Shown piece after piece: positions 18,290 to 27,850 of a DNA stretch of 64,000 bases. Origin of the DNA: Pseudomonas sp. CFII64 (GTDB taxonomy: Bacteria; Pseudomonadota; Gammaproteobacteria; Pseudomonadales; Pseudomonadaceae); NCBI RefSeq assembly GCF_000416235.1, contig NZ_ATLO01000003.1:140990-204989 (forward strand), read 5' to 3'. The position numbers and the translations under genes were made by a program. The notes under the pieces were generated by a model. It ran no database searches. It saw only the letters and a list, made by a program, of their open reading frames with translations, and had not been told where the DNA came from. The number at the start of each line of letters is the position of its first letter. Positions within the stretch are counted from its first letter, which is position 1.

Positions 18290-18649
18290 ATGCAAATCAC
18301 CACCGCCAGCCTCATCGTTAACCCGTGCGACGACGAATATGACGATATGGCGCTGCTCTGCTGCCACAGTGAAGACGGCGAGCTGTTTTCCCTGACCCGT
18401 TTCCCGGATGAAAACGAGGTGGAAATCACTATTCGCGACGACAAGACGCACACCGTTTCCAGCCTGAAGGTGACCTTGAGTGCCGAGCGCCTGCTGGTGG
18501 AAATCGATGCGGCGGACGGCAGCGAACTGGATGGCCACCAGGTATTTGAAATCCACCACTCCACTTCAGCCGATGAGCTGCGGGACGTGGAAGAGACATT
18601 GCAGATAATTCTGGAAAATGTCGGTACATATGTCAGCGAGATCGCTTAA
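18290..18649 (+). CDS. Conserved hypothetical protein, 119 residues
   Basis: Acidic, soluble protein with no signal peptide, no transmembrane segment and no domain I recognise. It begins MQITTASLIVNPCDDEYDD; the ATG at 18290 follows AGGAACG at a good distance. A CC pair (LLCCHSEDGE) and an even spread of Glu/Asp are the only notable features. It is divergent from the GbpA/CbpD-like gene across a 222-nt AT-rich gap, and lies 48 nt upstream of the amidohydrolase, with which it is probably co-transcribed. Function unknown. Confidence 0.75.
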   Translation: MQITTASLIVNPCDDEYDDMALLCCHSEDGELFSLTRFPDENEVEITIRDDKTHTVSSLKVTLSAERLLVEIDAADGSELDGHQVFEIHHSTSADELRDVEETLQIILENVGTYVSEIA

Positions 18650-18697
18650 GCCAATGTGAGTAAATTGGGCGCTCTCAGTACACGGACCGGAGCCGTC

Positions 18698-19456
18698 ATG
18701 ACCCAGCCGATTTTCGACGCCCATTGCCACATCATTGACCCGCGTTTCCCCCTCAAAGCCAACGATGGCTTTATGCCGAAACCTTTTCGCGTCGCCAACT
18801 ATCAGGCATTGACCGCTCCTCTGGGGGTGGTCGGCGGCGCGGTTGTGTCGGGCTCGTTTCAGGGCTTTGATCAGGGGTATCTGCTTGAAGCGCTGCGCCG
18901 ACTGGGTTCCGGCTTCGTTGGCGTGACCCAGGTGCCCGCCAACATCACCAACGCCGAACTGGAAACCCTCAACGGCTTCGGCGTGCGCGCAGTGCGCTTC
19001 AACCTCAGGCGCGGCGGCTCGGAGCAACTGGATCAGTTGGAAACCCTGGCCAGGCGCGTATTTGAACGGGTGGGCTGGCATACCGAGCTGTATGTGGATT
19101 CCAAAGAATTGCCCGATATTGAAAGCCGCCTGCTGCAACTGCCAAAAGTCAGCATCGACCACCTGGGCCTGAGCGCGGAGGGCCTGCCCAGCGTGCTCCG
19201 GCTGGCCGAAGGTGGCGTACACATCAAGGCCAGCGGTTTCGGCCGGGTGGATTTTCCGGTGGCGGCTGTCCTCAAGGATATCTTCGCCGCCAATCCCCAC
19301 GCGCTGATGTTCGGCACCGACCTGCCATGCACCCGCGCGCCTCGACCGTTTCGAACCAGCGATATCGACATGATCAAGGACGCCATTGGCGAGCGCGATG
19401 CGCAAATGGTGCTCTGGGAGAACGCATCGATGTTTTATCGGGCGCGATTTGTGTAA
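18698..19456 (+). CDS. Amidohydrolase-family (TIM-barrel) metal hydrolase
   Basis: 252 residues. The N-terminal FDAHCHIIDPRFP carries the HxH metal-binding motif of amidohydrolase-2 proteins; SIDHLGLS and HIKASGFGR supply a His and a barrel strand, and MFGTDLPCTRAPRPF supplies the catalytic Asp. Length and motifs fit the 2-pyrone-4,6-dicarboxylate lactonase/ACMSD-like family, but the substrate cannot be assigned. The start follows GGAG and skips 14 unlikely upstream codons. It sits between a small hypothetical gene and the MoxR operon, 229 nt ahead of the latter. Confidence 0.82.
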   Translation: MTQPIFDAHCHIIDPRFPLKANDGFMPKPFRVANYQALTAPLGVVGGAVVSGSFQGFDQGYLLEALRRLGSGFVGVTQVPANITNAELETLNGFGVRAVRFNLRRGGSEQLDQLETLARRVFERVGWHTELYVDSKELPDIESRLLQLPKVSIDHLGLSAEGLPSVLRLAEGGVHIKASGFGRVDFPVAAVLKDIFAANPHALMFGTDLPCTRAPRPFRTSDIDMIKDAIGERDAQMVLWENASMFYRARFV

Positions 19457-19685
19457 AGCGCAGCCAAAAACCGGGGGCAGATCAACAGACTCCCGCTAAC
19501 GGCCTCAATTCCTACAAGCCGTCAACGCGTAAAGTAGGACAATTCTGAGTAGCTTGTAATCTTATGCCCGGAATACCAGAAAAAACCTGTCGCCGTTAGT
19601 CGGAACGCCCCTCTATGGATTAAAGTAACGCCCCCAGCTTCGGTGTCACCTGACGCCGCTGATTACCTGCCAGGAACAGTCATCG

Positions 19686-20645
19686 ATGGAACATCGTGAA
19701 GCGCTGATTGCGCTGCGAACCTTTCTTTCTACGCAGATTCTCGGCCAGGAAAAACTGATCGAACGCTTGTTGATCGCCCTGCTCGCCGACGGCCACATGT
19801 TGGTCGAAGGCGCGCCCGGTCTGGCCAAGACCAAAGCGATCAAGGAACTGGCGGAAGGCATCGAAGCGCAATTTCATCGCATCCAGTTCACCCCTGACCT
19901 GCTGCCTGCCGACATCACCGGGACGGAGATCTATCGCCCGGAAACCGGCAGCTTCGTCTTCCAACAGGGGCCGATCTTCCACAATCTGGTACTGGCCGAC
20001 GAAATCAACCGCGCTCCGGCCAAGGTGCAGTCAGCCTTGCTGGAAGCCATGGCCGAACGGCAAGTCAGCGTCGGGCGCAGCACTTACGAGCTGTCTCCGC
20101 TGTTTCTGGTGATGGCCACCCAGAACCCGATTGAGCAGGAAGGCACTTACCCTTTGCCGGAAGCACAGCTCGACCGCTTCCTGATGCACGTCAAGATCGG
20201 CTTCCCGGACGCCGCCGTCGAACGCAAGATTCTGCAACAGGCCCGTGGCGAAGCGCTCAATGGCGAAACCAAACCCGAACGTCGGGTCAGCCAACAAGCG
20301 ATTTTTGCTGCCCGCAAGGAAATTCTTAACCTCTACATGGCCGACGCGGTAGAAGAATATCTGGTGCAACTGGTCATGGCCACGCGCACGCCGGGCAAAT
20401 TCGATCCGGAAATGGCCGAGTGGATTTCCTATGGCGCCAGCCCGCGCGGTTCCATTGCCCTGGATCGCTGCTCACGGGCTCACGCGTGGCTGGCCGGACG
20501 CGACTTTGTCAGCCCCGAAGATATTCAGGCTGTGCTGTTCGACGTCCTGCGTCACCGGATCATCCTGTCGTTCGAAGCGGAAGCGGCCGGTATCGATCAG
20601 GACCGGGTTATCCAGCGCATCCTTGATGTCGTGGCAGTCGCGTGA
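19686..20645 (+). CDS. MoxR-family AAA+ ATPase
   Basis: 319-residue chaperone-like ATPase. Walker A is EGAPGLAKTKA (about 41-51), Walker B is LVLADEINRAPAK (about 104-116), sensor 1 is MATQNPIEQEGTYPLPEAQLD, and a lid domain follows. MoxR proteins mature or load von Willebrand factor (VWA) proteins, and this one heads a six-gene run: MoxR, DUF58, DUF4381, VWA, VWA-TPR, BatD, all in one direction with overlaps. AGGAA lies upstream of the ATG. In other bacteria the equivalent Bat/MoxR operons support envelope integrity and stress or oxygen tolerance; the target here is unknown. Confidence 0.92.
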   Translation: MEHREALIALRTFLSTQILGQEKLIERLLIALLADGHMLVEGAPGLAKTKAIKELAEGIEAQFHRIQFTPDLLPADITGTEIYRPETGSFVFQQGPIFHNLVLADEINRAPAKVQSALLEAMAERQVSVGRSTYELSPLFLVMATQNPIEQEGTYPLPEAQLDRFLMHVKIGFPDAAVERKILQQARGEALNGETKPERRVSQQAIFAARKEILNLYMADAVEEYLVQLVMATRTPGKFDPEMAEWISYGASPRGSIALDRCSRAHAWLAGRDFVSPEDIQAVLFDVLRHRIILSFEAEAAGIDQDRVIQRILDVVAVA

Positions 20646-20649
20646 CGCC

Positions 20650-21594
20650 ATGCAACCCTATCTGATCCCGCAGCCAGGCATTCGCGTCAGCCTCGCCGAA
20701 CTGATCGAAATGCGTCACCGCGTCCGTGAAGTGCAACTGTTCTCCACGCCCAGCCGGCGCAGCCCGTTGATCGGCCTGCATCACTCCAAACTGCGCGGCC
20801 GTGGCGTCGATTTTGATCAAGTCAGGGTGTATCAGGCCGGCGATGACGTGCGCAGCATTGACTGGCGCGTAACGGCCCGCACTCAGGAACCGCACACCAA
20901 GCTGTTCCATGAAGAACGCGAGCGGCCGATTTTCATTCTGGTCGAGCAAAGCCGCCGATTGTTCTTCGGTTCTGGCCTGATGTTCAAATCGGTGCTGGCG
21001 GCCCAGGCTGCAGCGCTGATTGGCTGGGCTGCGCTGATCCACAACGATCGGGTGGGCGGGCTGGTGTTCGGTGATAACGAGCACTACGAAATCAAACCCC
21101 GGCGCAGCAAGCAAAGCCTGTTGCAGCTGCTCAACCGTCTGGTGCGGATCAATCAATCGCTGCACACCGAAATCGCCGCCGACCGGGACGCGTTCGGTAT
21201 CGCTCTGCGTCGGGCCCGGGAAGTCTTGCGTCCGGGCAGTCTGGCCGTGGTGCTGTGCGATGAACGCGCGCTTTCTGACGCGGCAGAACAACAGCTGAGT
21301 TTGTTGTCGCGCCATTGTGATCTGCTGCTGCTGCCGTTATCCGACCCACTGGACCACGCGCTACCCGCAGCGGGCCTGCTGCGTTTTGCCGAACGGGGCG
21401 CGCAACTGGAACTGGACACCCTCGATCCACAGCTGCGCCAGACCTACCGCGCCCAAGGCGAAGAGCGTGCCGCGCGCTGGGAATTGCTCGCGCAAAAACT
21501 CCGGGTGCCGCTGATGCCTCTGAGCACACAGCGCGAGATGGTCGAACAGCTGCGCGAATACCTGAACGCCCAGCGCCCGGTAAAACAAAAATGA
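20650..21594 (+). CDS. DUF58 domain protein of the MoxR operon
   Basis: 314 residues, cytoplasmic. It contains the DUF58 signature: SKLRGRGVDFDQVRVYQAGDDVRSIDWRVTART in the N-terminal half, followed by a VWA-like fold with ILVEQSRRLFFG where the metal site would be. The start at 20650 is 4 nt after the MoxR stop, so the two are translationally coupled; in-frame codons upstream belong to the MoxR gene. DUF58 proteins are constant partners of MoxR ATPases. The VWA-like metal motif is not the canonical DxSxS. Confidence 0.9.
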   Translation: MQPYLIPQPGIRVSLAELIEMRHRVREVQLFSTPSRRSPLIGLHHSKLRGRGVDFDQVRVYQAGDDVRSIDWRVTARTQEPHTKLFHEERERPIFILVEQSRRLFFGSGLMFKSVLAAQAAALIGWAALIHNDRVGGLVFGDNEHYEIKPRRSKQSLLQLLNRLVRINQSLHTEIAADRDAFGIALRRAREVLRPGSLAVVLCDERALSDAAEQQLSLLSRHCDLLLLPLSDPLDHALPAAGLLRFAERGAQLELDTLDPQLRQTYRAQGEERAARWELLAQKLRVPLMPLSTQREMVEQLREYLNAQRPVKQK

Positions 21595-22085
21595 ATCCTC
21601 TGGATCACCTTCAGCCGCTGATCGCGCCGCAAGCCATCGGCTTCTGGCCGCCTGCGCCAGGGTGGTGGCTGCTGCTGTTGTTGATCCCGCTTGCGGGTTG
21701 GGGATTATGGCGTGTGCGCCACGTGATTCCGGTCAAGGCGCGCATTCGTCGCGCTGAGCAGCCACTGGACCCGGTGCGGGTCGCCGCGCTGCTGGAATTG
21801 GCACAGATGCCCAAACCCTATGACGGCGCGCCGGCCGGGGCCTGGTTGCAGCAAATCAACGGGCTGCTCAAACGTCTTTGCCGCAATCACTACCCGTACA
21901 GCCAGAGCCACACGCTCAACGGCCGTAAATGGCTGGCCTTCCTGGATAACCGTTGCCCGGCTGCGGGCCTGACACGCTGGATGGTGCTGGTCGAAGGCGC
22001 CTACAAACCCGAATGCAAACTGGACGACAAGGCTATTTCCGGCTTGACCCAGGCGGTTGAAACCTGGATTCGCAAACATGTTTGA
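21591..22085 (+). CDS. DUF4381 membrane protein of the MoxR operon
   Basis: 164 residues with one membrane span near residues 22-40 (WWLLLLLIPLAGWGLWRV), then a basic linker (HVIPVKARIRRAEQ) and a cytoplasmic domain containing WLQQINGLLKRL and HTLNGRKWLAFLD. It overlaps the DUF58 gene by 4 nt at its start and the first VWA gene by 8 nt at its end. This small single-span protein is found in proteobacterial MoxR/Bat operons, likely as part of the membrane complex of the VWA proteins. Confidence 0.88.
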   Translation: MNPLDHLQPLIAPQAIGFWPPAPGWWLLLLLIPLAGWGLWRVRHVIPVKARIRRAEQPLDPVRVAALLELAQMPKPYDGAPAGAWLQQINGLLKRLCRNHYPYSQSHTLNGRKWLAFLDNRCPAAGLTRWMVLVEGAYKPECKLDDKAISGLTQAVETWIRKHV

Positions 22086-23148
22086 GTTCGCCTGGCAGTG
22101 GGTGTTCGCCCTGCTGCCCCTGCCCTGGGTGATGCGCATCCTGTTGCCTGCGGCCGACAGCGGCGAGGCGGCACTGAAAGTCAGTTTCCTCAGTGACCTG
22201 GAAGGGCTGGTGGGGCGCCGCGCCAAAGCCAACCTGCCAGCATGGCGGCAACAATTGCCGCTCATTCTGTTATGGCTGCTGCTGTTGGTCGCCGCCGCTC
22301 GCCCGCAATGGTTGGGCGAACCGCTGCCGGTTGCCTCCAGCGGCCGGGATTTGCTGGTGGCGGTGGATGTGTCCGGCTCCATGGATTATCCCGACATGCA
22401 GTGGAAAGCCGACGAGGTCAGCCGACTGGTGTTAGTCCAGCATCTGTTGGGGGATTTTCTTGAAGGCCGTCAGGGCGATCGCGTCGGGCTGATCCTGTTC
22501 GGCAGTCAGGCGTTCGTTCAGGCGCCGCTGACCTTTGATCGCCACACCGTGCGCGTCTGGCTGGATGAAGCGCGAATCGGCATTGCCGGAAAAAATACCG
22601 CCATCGGCGACGCCATCGGCCTGGCCCTCAAGCGTTTGCGTCTGCGCCCGGCACAAAGCCGGATTCTGGTGCTGGTCACCGATGGAGCCAACAATGGCGG
22701 CCAGATCGACCCAGTGACCGCCGCCCGACTGGCCGCTGACGAGGGCGTGAAGATTTACCCCATCGGCATCGGTGCGGACCCGGAAAAAGCCGGTTCGCTG
22801 GGCATGCTCGGGCTTAATCCAAGCCTGGATCTGGACGAACCCACTCTCAAGCAAATCGCCGAAATCAGCGGCGGTCAGTATTTCCGGGCCCGGGACGGCG
22901 ATCAGCTGGAGAATATCCGCAAAAGTCTCGACGCGCTGGAACCGGTCGCCCAACAACCAACCCAGGCGCGCCCTGCGCTGGCGCTTTATCAGTGGCCGCT
23001 GGCGGGTGCCATGCTGCTGAGCCTGATCCTGGTAATCCATGAGCGCTGGCCGAACAATCCGCTGCAACGCTTGCTGAACCGGCAACGCTTCATGCGCGAC
23101 GGTCGACAATGGCGCGAGCGCATCAAACGACTGCGGAGGCGCGCATGA
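22078..23148 (+). CDS. VWA domain membrane protein (BatA-like)
   Basis: 356 residues. Two N-terminal membrane segments (about 5-25 and 60-75), a VWA domain (about 90-290) and a C-terminal membrane helix (about 309-330), giving a VWA domain on one face of the inner membrane. The metal-ion-dependent adhesion site is intact: DVSGS at 97-101, with the TDGANNGG loop supplying the later Asp. It overlaps both neighbours, so expression is coupled. By family, it should bind a partner through a Mg2+-dependent site under control of the MoxR ATPase. Confidence 0.9.
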   Translation: MFEFAWQWVFALLPLPWVMRILLPAADSGEAALKVSFLSDLEGLVGRRAKANLPAWRQQLPLILLWLLLLVAAARPQWLGEPLPVASSGRDLLVAVDVSGSMDYPDMQWKADEVSRLVLVQHLLGDFLEGRQGDRVGLILFGSQAFVQAPLTFDRHTVRVWLDEARIGIAGKNTAIGDAIGLALKRLRLRPAQSRILVLVTDGANNGGQIDPVTAARLAADEGVKIYPIGIGADPEKAGSLGMLGLNPSLDLDEPTLKQIAEISGGQYFRARDGDQLENIRKSLDALEPVAQQPTQARPALALYQWPLAGAMLLSLILVIHERWPNNPLQRLLNRQRFMRDGRQWRERIKRLRRRA

Positions 23149-24878
23149 TCAGCCTCTGGCCGCACTGGTTTCGTCCCTGGTGGCTGCTTTTATTGCCGCT
23201 GCTGGTCTGGCTGCTCTGGCGGCTCTGGCACCGTCAGAAACGCGCCGGGCGCTGGCAGATGATCTTGCCGGTGGCGTTCCATGCGGTGCTGCTCAACGGC
23301 GGCAAGGGTCGCGACAATAAAACCCCGTGGATTTTCCTGGGAGTGGCCTGGATGCTGGCCCTGCTTGCCCTGCTCGGTCCCGGCTGGCAGCGCGTGGAAC
23401 AATTCAGCCAGAAACCGGTAGACCCGCTGGTGATATTGCTGGAAGTCACGCCGGAAATGCTCGCCACTGACAGCCCACCGACGCGGCTGGAGCAAGCCAA
23501 ACGCAAACTGCAGGATCTGTTGCAGGCCCGCAGCGATTCGCAAACCGCCATCATTGTCTATGCGGGCAGCGCCCACACGCTGGTGCCGCTGTCGGACGAT
23601 CTGGCCACCATTCGCAACCTTCTGGATGCCGTCAAACCTTCGATCATGCCCCAGGCCGGGCACCGCGCGGATCTCGCCATGCATCAGGCGCTGGGCTTGC
23701 TCAAGCAAGCGGCGCTGGGCCGTGGCCGAATCCTGCTGATCGGATCGTCATTGAGCGAACAGGAACGCCAGGGCATTCGTCAGGCGTTGGTGGGTCAGAG
23801 TCCGCCGCTGCTGATTCTGGGCGTCGGCACGGCCGATGGCGCGCCGGTACTTCAGGAAAAAGGCGGGTTACTCAAAGACAGTCAGGGGGCGATTCTGCTG
23901 CCGCGTCTGGACAGCGCCAGCCTGACGGACTTCGCCGGGCAGCTCGGCGGCCAATACCGACAAGTGCGCATGGATGACGACGACCTGCGCGAGCTTGGCT
24001 TGCTTGATGCGCCAAAAGCCCTGCGCAGCGACGGCCAACTGATTCAGCTGGACAGCTGGGCTGACCAGGGACACTGGTTTCTGCTGCCGCTGCTACTGCT
24101 CGCGGCTTGCGCCGGTCGTCGCGGCTGGTTGCTGTGCCTGCCGCTGCTGTTGATGCTGCCGCAGAACAGCTATGCCTTCGACTTTCAGGACTTGTGGTTG
24201 CGTCCCGATCAACAAGGCCAGCAGTTGCTGGAGCAGCATCGCCCCGCGGAAGCGGCCCGGCATTTCGAAAACCCGCAATGGAAAGGTATCGCCCTCTACG
24301 AAGCCGGTGACTATGCCAGTGCCGCCCAGCGCTTCGCTGAAGGTAACAGTGCTGCGGACCACTACAATCGCGGCAACGCGCTGGCACGCAGCGGCGAACT
24401 GGAGGCAGCGCTGGACGCCTACGAACAGGCGCTGGAACGGCAACCGGATCTGCAAGCAGCCGTGAAGAACAAGGCGCTGGTCGAGCAGATCCTTGAGCAG
24501 AGCAAGCAACCCAAAGCGGCGGAACCCGGCGAGACCAAACCCAGCGACGGTGACGACGACGGCGACAATGCCCAAAGCCAGACGGCGACCGAGCAACAGC
24601 CTCAAGACCAGAAAGACAAGGAACCCACTGAGCCCGGCGAGGAAAACAGTCCTGGCACTGAGCCCCCACCGCGTAATGGCGGCAATCCGGCGCCCGGTTC
24701 GCCACTGGACGATAACGAAACCACGCAGCCGCCGATCCGGCCTCCCGACCGTCCGATGGATGGCGAACGTCGGCAAGCGCTGGAGCAATGGCTGCGGCAG
24801 ATTCCGGATGATCCAGGGGAATTGCTGCGCCGCAAATTCTGGTACCAACAGCAACAGCGTCAGGAAAAAACCCGATGA
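23145..24878 (+). CDS. VWA-TPR fusion protein (BatB/BatC-like)
   Basis: 577 residues. Two N-terminal membrane helices (about 12-27 and 61-79), a VWA domain (about 92-285), a membrane region (about 309-345), TPR repeats (about 375-450; HYNRGNALARSGELEAALDAY) and a disordered Asp/Glu/Pro/Gln-rich tail (455-540). BatB and BatC are separate genes in some bacteria and fused here. The metal site is degenerate: EVTPE at 100-104 where DxSxS is expected, so metal-dependent ligand binding is doubtful. GGAGG precedes the ATG, which overlaps the previous stop. Confidence 0.9.
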   Translation: MISLWPHWFRPWWLLLLPLLVWLLWRLWHRQKRAGRWQMILPVAFHAVLLNGGKGRDNKTPWIFLGVAWMLALLALLGPGWQRVEQFSQKPVDPLVILLEVTPEMLATDSPPTRLEQAKRKLQDLLQARSDSQTAIIVYAGSAHTLVPLSDDLATIRNLLDAVKPSIMPQAGHRADLAMHQALGLLKQAALGRGRILLIGSSLSEQERQGIRQALVGQSPPLLILGVGTADGAPVLQEKGGLLKDSQGAILLPRLDSASLTDFAGQLGGQYRQVRMDDDDLRELGLLDAPKALRSDGQLIQLDSWADQGHWFLLPLLLLAACAGRRGWLLCLPLLLMLPQNSYAFDFQDLWLRPDQQGQQLLEQHRPAEAARHFENPQWKGIALYEAGDYASAAQRFAEGNSAADHYNRGNALARSGELEAALDAYEQALERQPDLQAAVKNKALVEQILEQSKQPKAAEPGETKPSDGDDDGDNAQSQTATEQQPQDQKDKEPTEPGEENSPGTEPPPRNGGNPAPGSPLDDNETTQPPIRPPDRPMDGERRQALEQWLRQIPDDPGELLRRKFWYQQQQRQEKTR

Positions 24879-26536
24879 GTCGCGTGTACACCTTATTGAT
24901 CAGCCTGCTGTTCTGTCTGGTTGCCCTGCCCAACCAGGCGGCGGAACTGACCGCGAGCGTGGATCGCGCCCGGCTCAACTCTGGGGAAACCGTCGAGCTG
25001 ACCCTGGAAACCAGCGACGTCACTCAGTTCGGCAAACCTGACCTCAGCGCCCTGGAGCGCGACTTCGACGTGCGCGGCACGCGGCAGGTCAACCGCCTCA
25101 ATACGCTGGATGGCGGCAATCAGGCGACGACGCGCTGGATCATCACCCTGCTGCCGAGGCAGACCGGATCGGTGATCATTCCGGCGCTGGAATTGGGGGA
25201 GCTGAAGAGCGAGCCGATCACCCTGCAAGTCATCCAGAGCAACGAACAGGATCAGCCCGGCAAACTCGCGCCGGTATTCTTCGACGCCAGCCTCGATCAG
25301 GACAGCGTTTACGTACAGGCGCAGGCGGTGCTGAACCTGCGCATCTATCACTCGGTTGCGCTGTTCGATGACAGCAACCTCACGCCCCTTGAAGTGCCCG
25401 ATGCGCGCATCGAAAAACTCGGTGAATCGAAGACCTACGAGAAACTTATCAACGGCATCCGCCATGGCGTGATCGAGATGCGTTATGCCATTTATCCACA
25501 GCACAGCGGCACTCTGGTGATTCCGCCGCAAGTGTTCAGCGCCACGCTGGTCCAGCCCGCCGCTGAAAACGCCCAAAGCAATGATCCGGCCAACCCCTTC
25601 GGCCCGCAGCCGGGCAAGGTGGTGCGGGTCAGTTCGGCACCGCTGCCGCTGACCGTCAAGGCCAAGCCTGCCGACTACCCGGCCGATGCGCCCTGGCTGC
25701 CGGCCCGCAGCGTGAATCTGAGCGAAAGCTGGAGCCCGGAACCGGGACACAGCCAGGTGGGCGAATCCTTGACCCGAATCCTGACCCTCAAGGTCGAGGG
25801 CCTTTCCAGCGCCCAGTTGCCGCCATTGCCGGCCACCGACCTCAGCAGCCTGCGGCGCTATCCAGACCAGCCGCAACTGGCCAATCTGGCCAGCGAGCGC
25901 GGCATCATCGGAACGCGTGAAGAACGCGAAGCACTGGTGCCGAACCGGGTCGGCCCCATCGACTTGCCCGCTGTCGATGTCGTCTGGTGGAACACCCGGG
26001 AAGACCACCTGGAACATACCGCGCTGGCCGCACGCACCTTACAGATCAGCAGCAATCCAAGCCTGGAAGTGGACACTCCGGTGAATAACGACCTGGGCGG
26101 CGTCACAGTGATCGGTCCGCCGGTCTGGCCGTGGCAGATGAGCACCTTGTTTTTTGCCTTTACCACGCTGATCGGGGTGATTCTCTGGTGGCGCGCGCGC
26201 TGGCAACCGGCGGTGGCGCGGGTGGCCCAGGCCGGGCCGAGTCCGCGCACCGTGCTGGATGATCTCAAACGCGCCAGTCTGGCCAACGACCCCCATGCGA
26301 CCCGACAGGCGCTGGACGCCTGGGCCCGTCAGCAACCGGAAACCCTGGCCGACATGGCGGCACGTTTTGTCCCGCTGTCCGACGCCCTCGATGGCCTGAA
26401 CGGCGCGCTGTACAGTGAAACCGGCCAACTGTGGCTGGGCGAAGACCTGTGGCGCGCGATCCGTACCCTGCCCGCCTCGGAACATATTCCGGATGCAGCG
26501 ACCGACCAGAGCCTGCCGCCGTTGTATCCAAAGTAG
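24875..26536 (+). CDS. BatD-family protein
   Basis: 553 residues. A signal peptide (1-22, ends in NQAA) exports a large beta-rich region of repeated Ig-like modules (LTASVDRARLNSGETVELTLE is the standard BatD opening). One membrane helix at about 415-437 (MSTLFFAFTTLIGVILWW) anchors it, leaving a C-terminal cytoplasmic helical domain. It overlaps the VWA-TPR gene by 4 nt and closes the MoxR operon. BatD probably presents a periplasmic receptor face for the VWA complex. Its substrate is unknown. Confidence 0.9.
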   Translation: MSRVYTLLISLLFCLVALPNQAAELTASVDRARLNSGETVELTLETSDVTQFGKPDLSALERDFDVRGTRQVNRLNTLDGGNQATTRWIITLLPRQTGSVIIPALELGELKSEPITLQVIQSNEQDQPGKLAPVFFDASLDQDSVYVQAQAVLNLRIYHSVALFDDSNLTPLEVPDARIEKLGESKTYEKLINGIRHGVIEMRYAIYPQHSGTLVIPPQVFSATLVQPAAENAQSNDPANPFGPQPGKVVRVSSAPLPLTVKAKPADYPADAPWLPARSVNLSESWSPEPGHSQVGESLTRILTLKVEGLSSAQLPPLPATDLSSLRRYPDQPQLANLASERGIIGTREEREALVPNRVGPIDLPAVDVVWWNTREDHLEHTALAARTLQISSNPSLEVDTPVNNDLGGVTVIGPPVWPWQMSTLFFAFTTLIGVILWWRARWQPAVARVAQAGPSPRTVLDDLKRASLANDPHATRQALDAWARQQPETLADMAARFVPLSDALDGLNGALYSETGQLWLGEDLWRAIRTLPASEHIPDAATDQSLPPLYPK

Positions 26537-26605
26537 CAACGCTGTTGGAGCGACTACTTGCGCGGCGCCACGCCTCACGACACAATTTTGAATTGAGAAA
26601 AACAC

Positions 26606-27850
26606 ATGCGACTGTTCCACACCTCCGACTGGCACCTCGGCCAGAACCTTCATGGCCAGGAGCGGGACTTTGAACACGCCAGCTTCCTGACCTGGCTGCT
26701 GGCCCGTCTGGCCGAGCGTCAGCCGGATGTGCTGCTGATAGCCGGGGACATCTTCGACACGGTCAATCCGCCAGTCAAAGCCCAGGAGCGGCTCTACGAT
26801 TTCATCGTCAATGCTCACGAACAGCAGCCCAAACTGACCATCGTGATGATCGCTGGCAACCACGACTCGGGGTCACGCATCGAATTGCCCGCACCGCTCA
26901 TGCGCCGCCTGCGCACCCATGCGCTGGGCCGAGTGTTGTGGCTCGATGACGGCACCCTGGATGTCGAACGCCTGCTGTTGCCGCTGCCCGATGCCGAAGG
27001 CGAAATCGGCGCCTGGTGTCTGGCCCTGCCCTTTCTGCGGCCGGCCGAAGTCACCGGTGCGACCTTGGGCGACAACTATTTGCGCGGCATCGGCCGGGTC
27101 CACGAACTGCTGATCGAAGCCGCCAATCTCAAACGCCAGCCGGGGCAAGCGCTGATTGCCATCAGCCACGCGCACATGGCCGGTGGTTCAGTCTCGGAAG
27201 ACTCCGAGCGCAGCCTGATCATCGGCAACGCCGAAGCACTGCCTGCCAGCCTGTTCGGCCCGAGCATCACCTATGTCGCCCTCGGCCACTTGCACAAACC
27301 CCAGCGCGTCAATGGCGAAGAACGTATTCGCTACAGTGGATCGCCTATTCCGCTGTCATTTTCAGAAATCGGCTACGCACATCAAATCCTGGAAATCACC
27401 TGCGAAGGCGACCAGCTGCGCAGCGTCGAAACCCTGCTGATTCCTCGCGCAGTCAATCTGCAACGGATCGGCCCCGCGCCGCTCGCCGAATTGCTGCTGC
27501 AGCTCAAGGACTTGCCGGACATCGATCTGCTGGCGGATACCGAACGCCAACCCTGGCTGGAAGTCCGCGTACGCCTGGACGAGCCGCAACCGGATTTGCG
27601 CAACCAGATCGAAGGCGCGCTGCAAGGCAAGGCCGTGCGGCTGGTGCGCATTGCCGCCGAATATGCTGGCAACGGCCGGGGCGACGGCAGCGATGATGGC
27701 GAAGGCCTGATCGAACTCGATCAGCTCAACCCGCTGGAACTGTTCAGCCGCGCCTGGCAGGAAAACTACGGCAACGAGGTCGACGAACAAACCCTGACCG
27801 ACTTCGCCACGCTGTTGCAGGAAGTCCAGCTGGAGAGCGAACAACCATGA
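26606..27850 (+). CDS. sbcD: SbcD, nuclease subunit of SbcCD
   Basis: 414 residues. The Mre11-type calcineurin fold is complete: SDWHLGQ (7-13), AGDIFDTVNPP (47-57), AGNHDSGSR (83-91), ISHAHMAGG and LGHLHKPQ supply the two-manganese site. SbcCD cuts hairpins and protein-blocked DNA ends and trims inverted repeats during replication and repair. The gene overlaps sbcC by 4 nt. The long inverted-repeat elements in this window are the kind of DNA this enzyme acts on, though no direct link is implied. Confidence 0.96.
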   Translation: MRLFHTSDWHLGQNLHGQERDFEHASFLTWLLARLAERQPDVLLIAGDIFDTVNPPVKAQERLYDFIVNAHEQQPKLTIVMIAGNHDSGSRIELPAPLMRRLRTHALGRVLWLDDGTLDVERLLLPLPDAEGEIGAWCLALPFLRPAEVTGATLGDNYLRGIGRVHELLIEAANLKRQPGQALIAISHAHMAGGSVSEDSERSLIIGNAEALPASLFGPSITYVALGHLHKPQRVNGEERIRYSGSPIPLSFSEIGYAHQILEITCEGDQLRSVETLLIPRAVNLQRIGPAPLAELLLQLKDLPDIDLLADTERQPWLEVRVRLDEPQPDLRNQIEGALQGKAVRLVRIAAEYAGNGRGDGSDDGEGLIELDQLNPLELFSRAWQENYGNEVDEQTLTDFATLLQEVQLESEQP

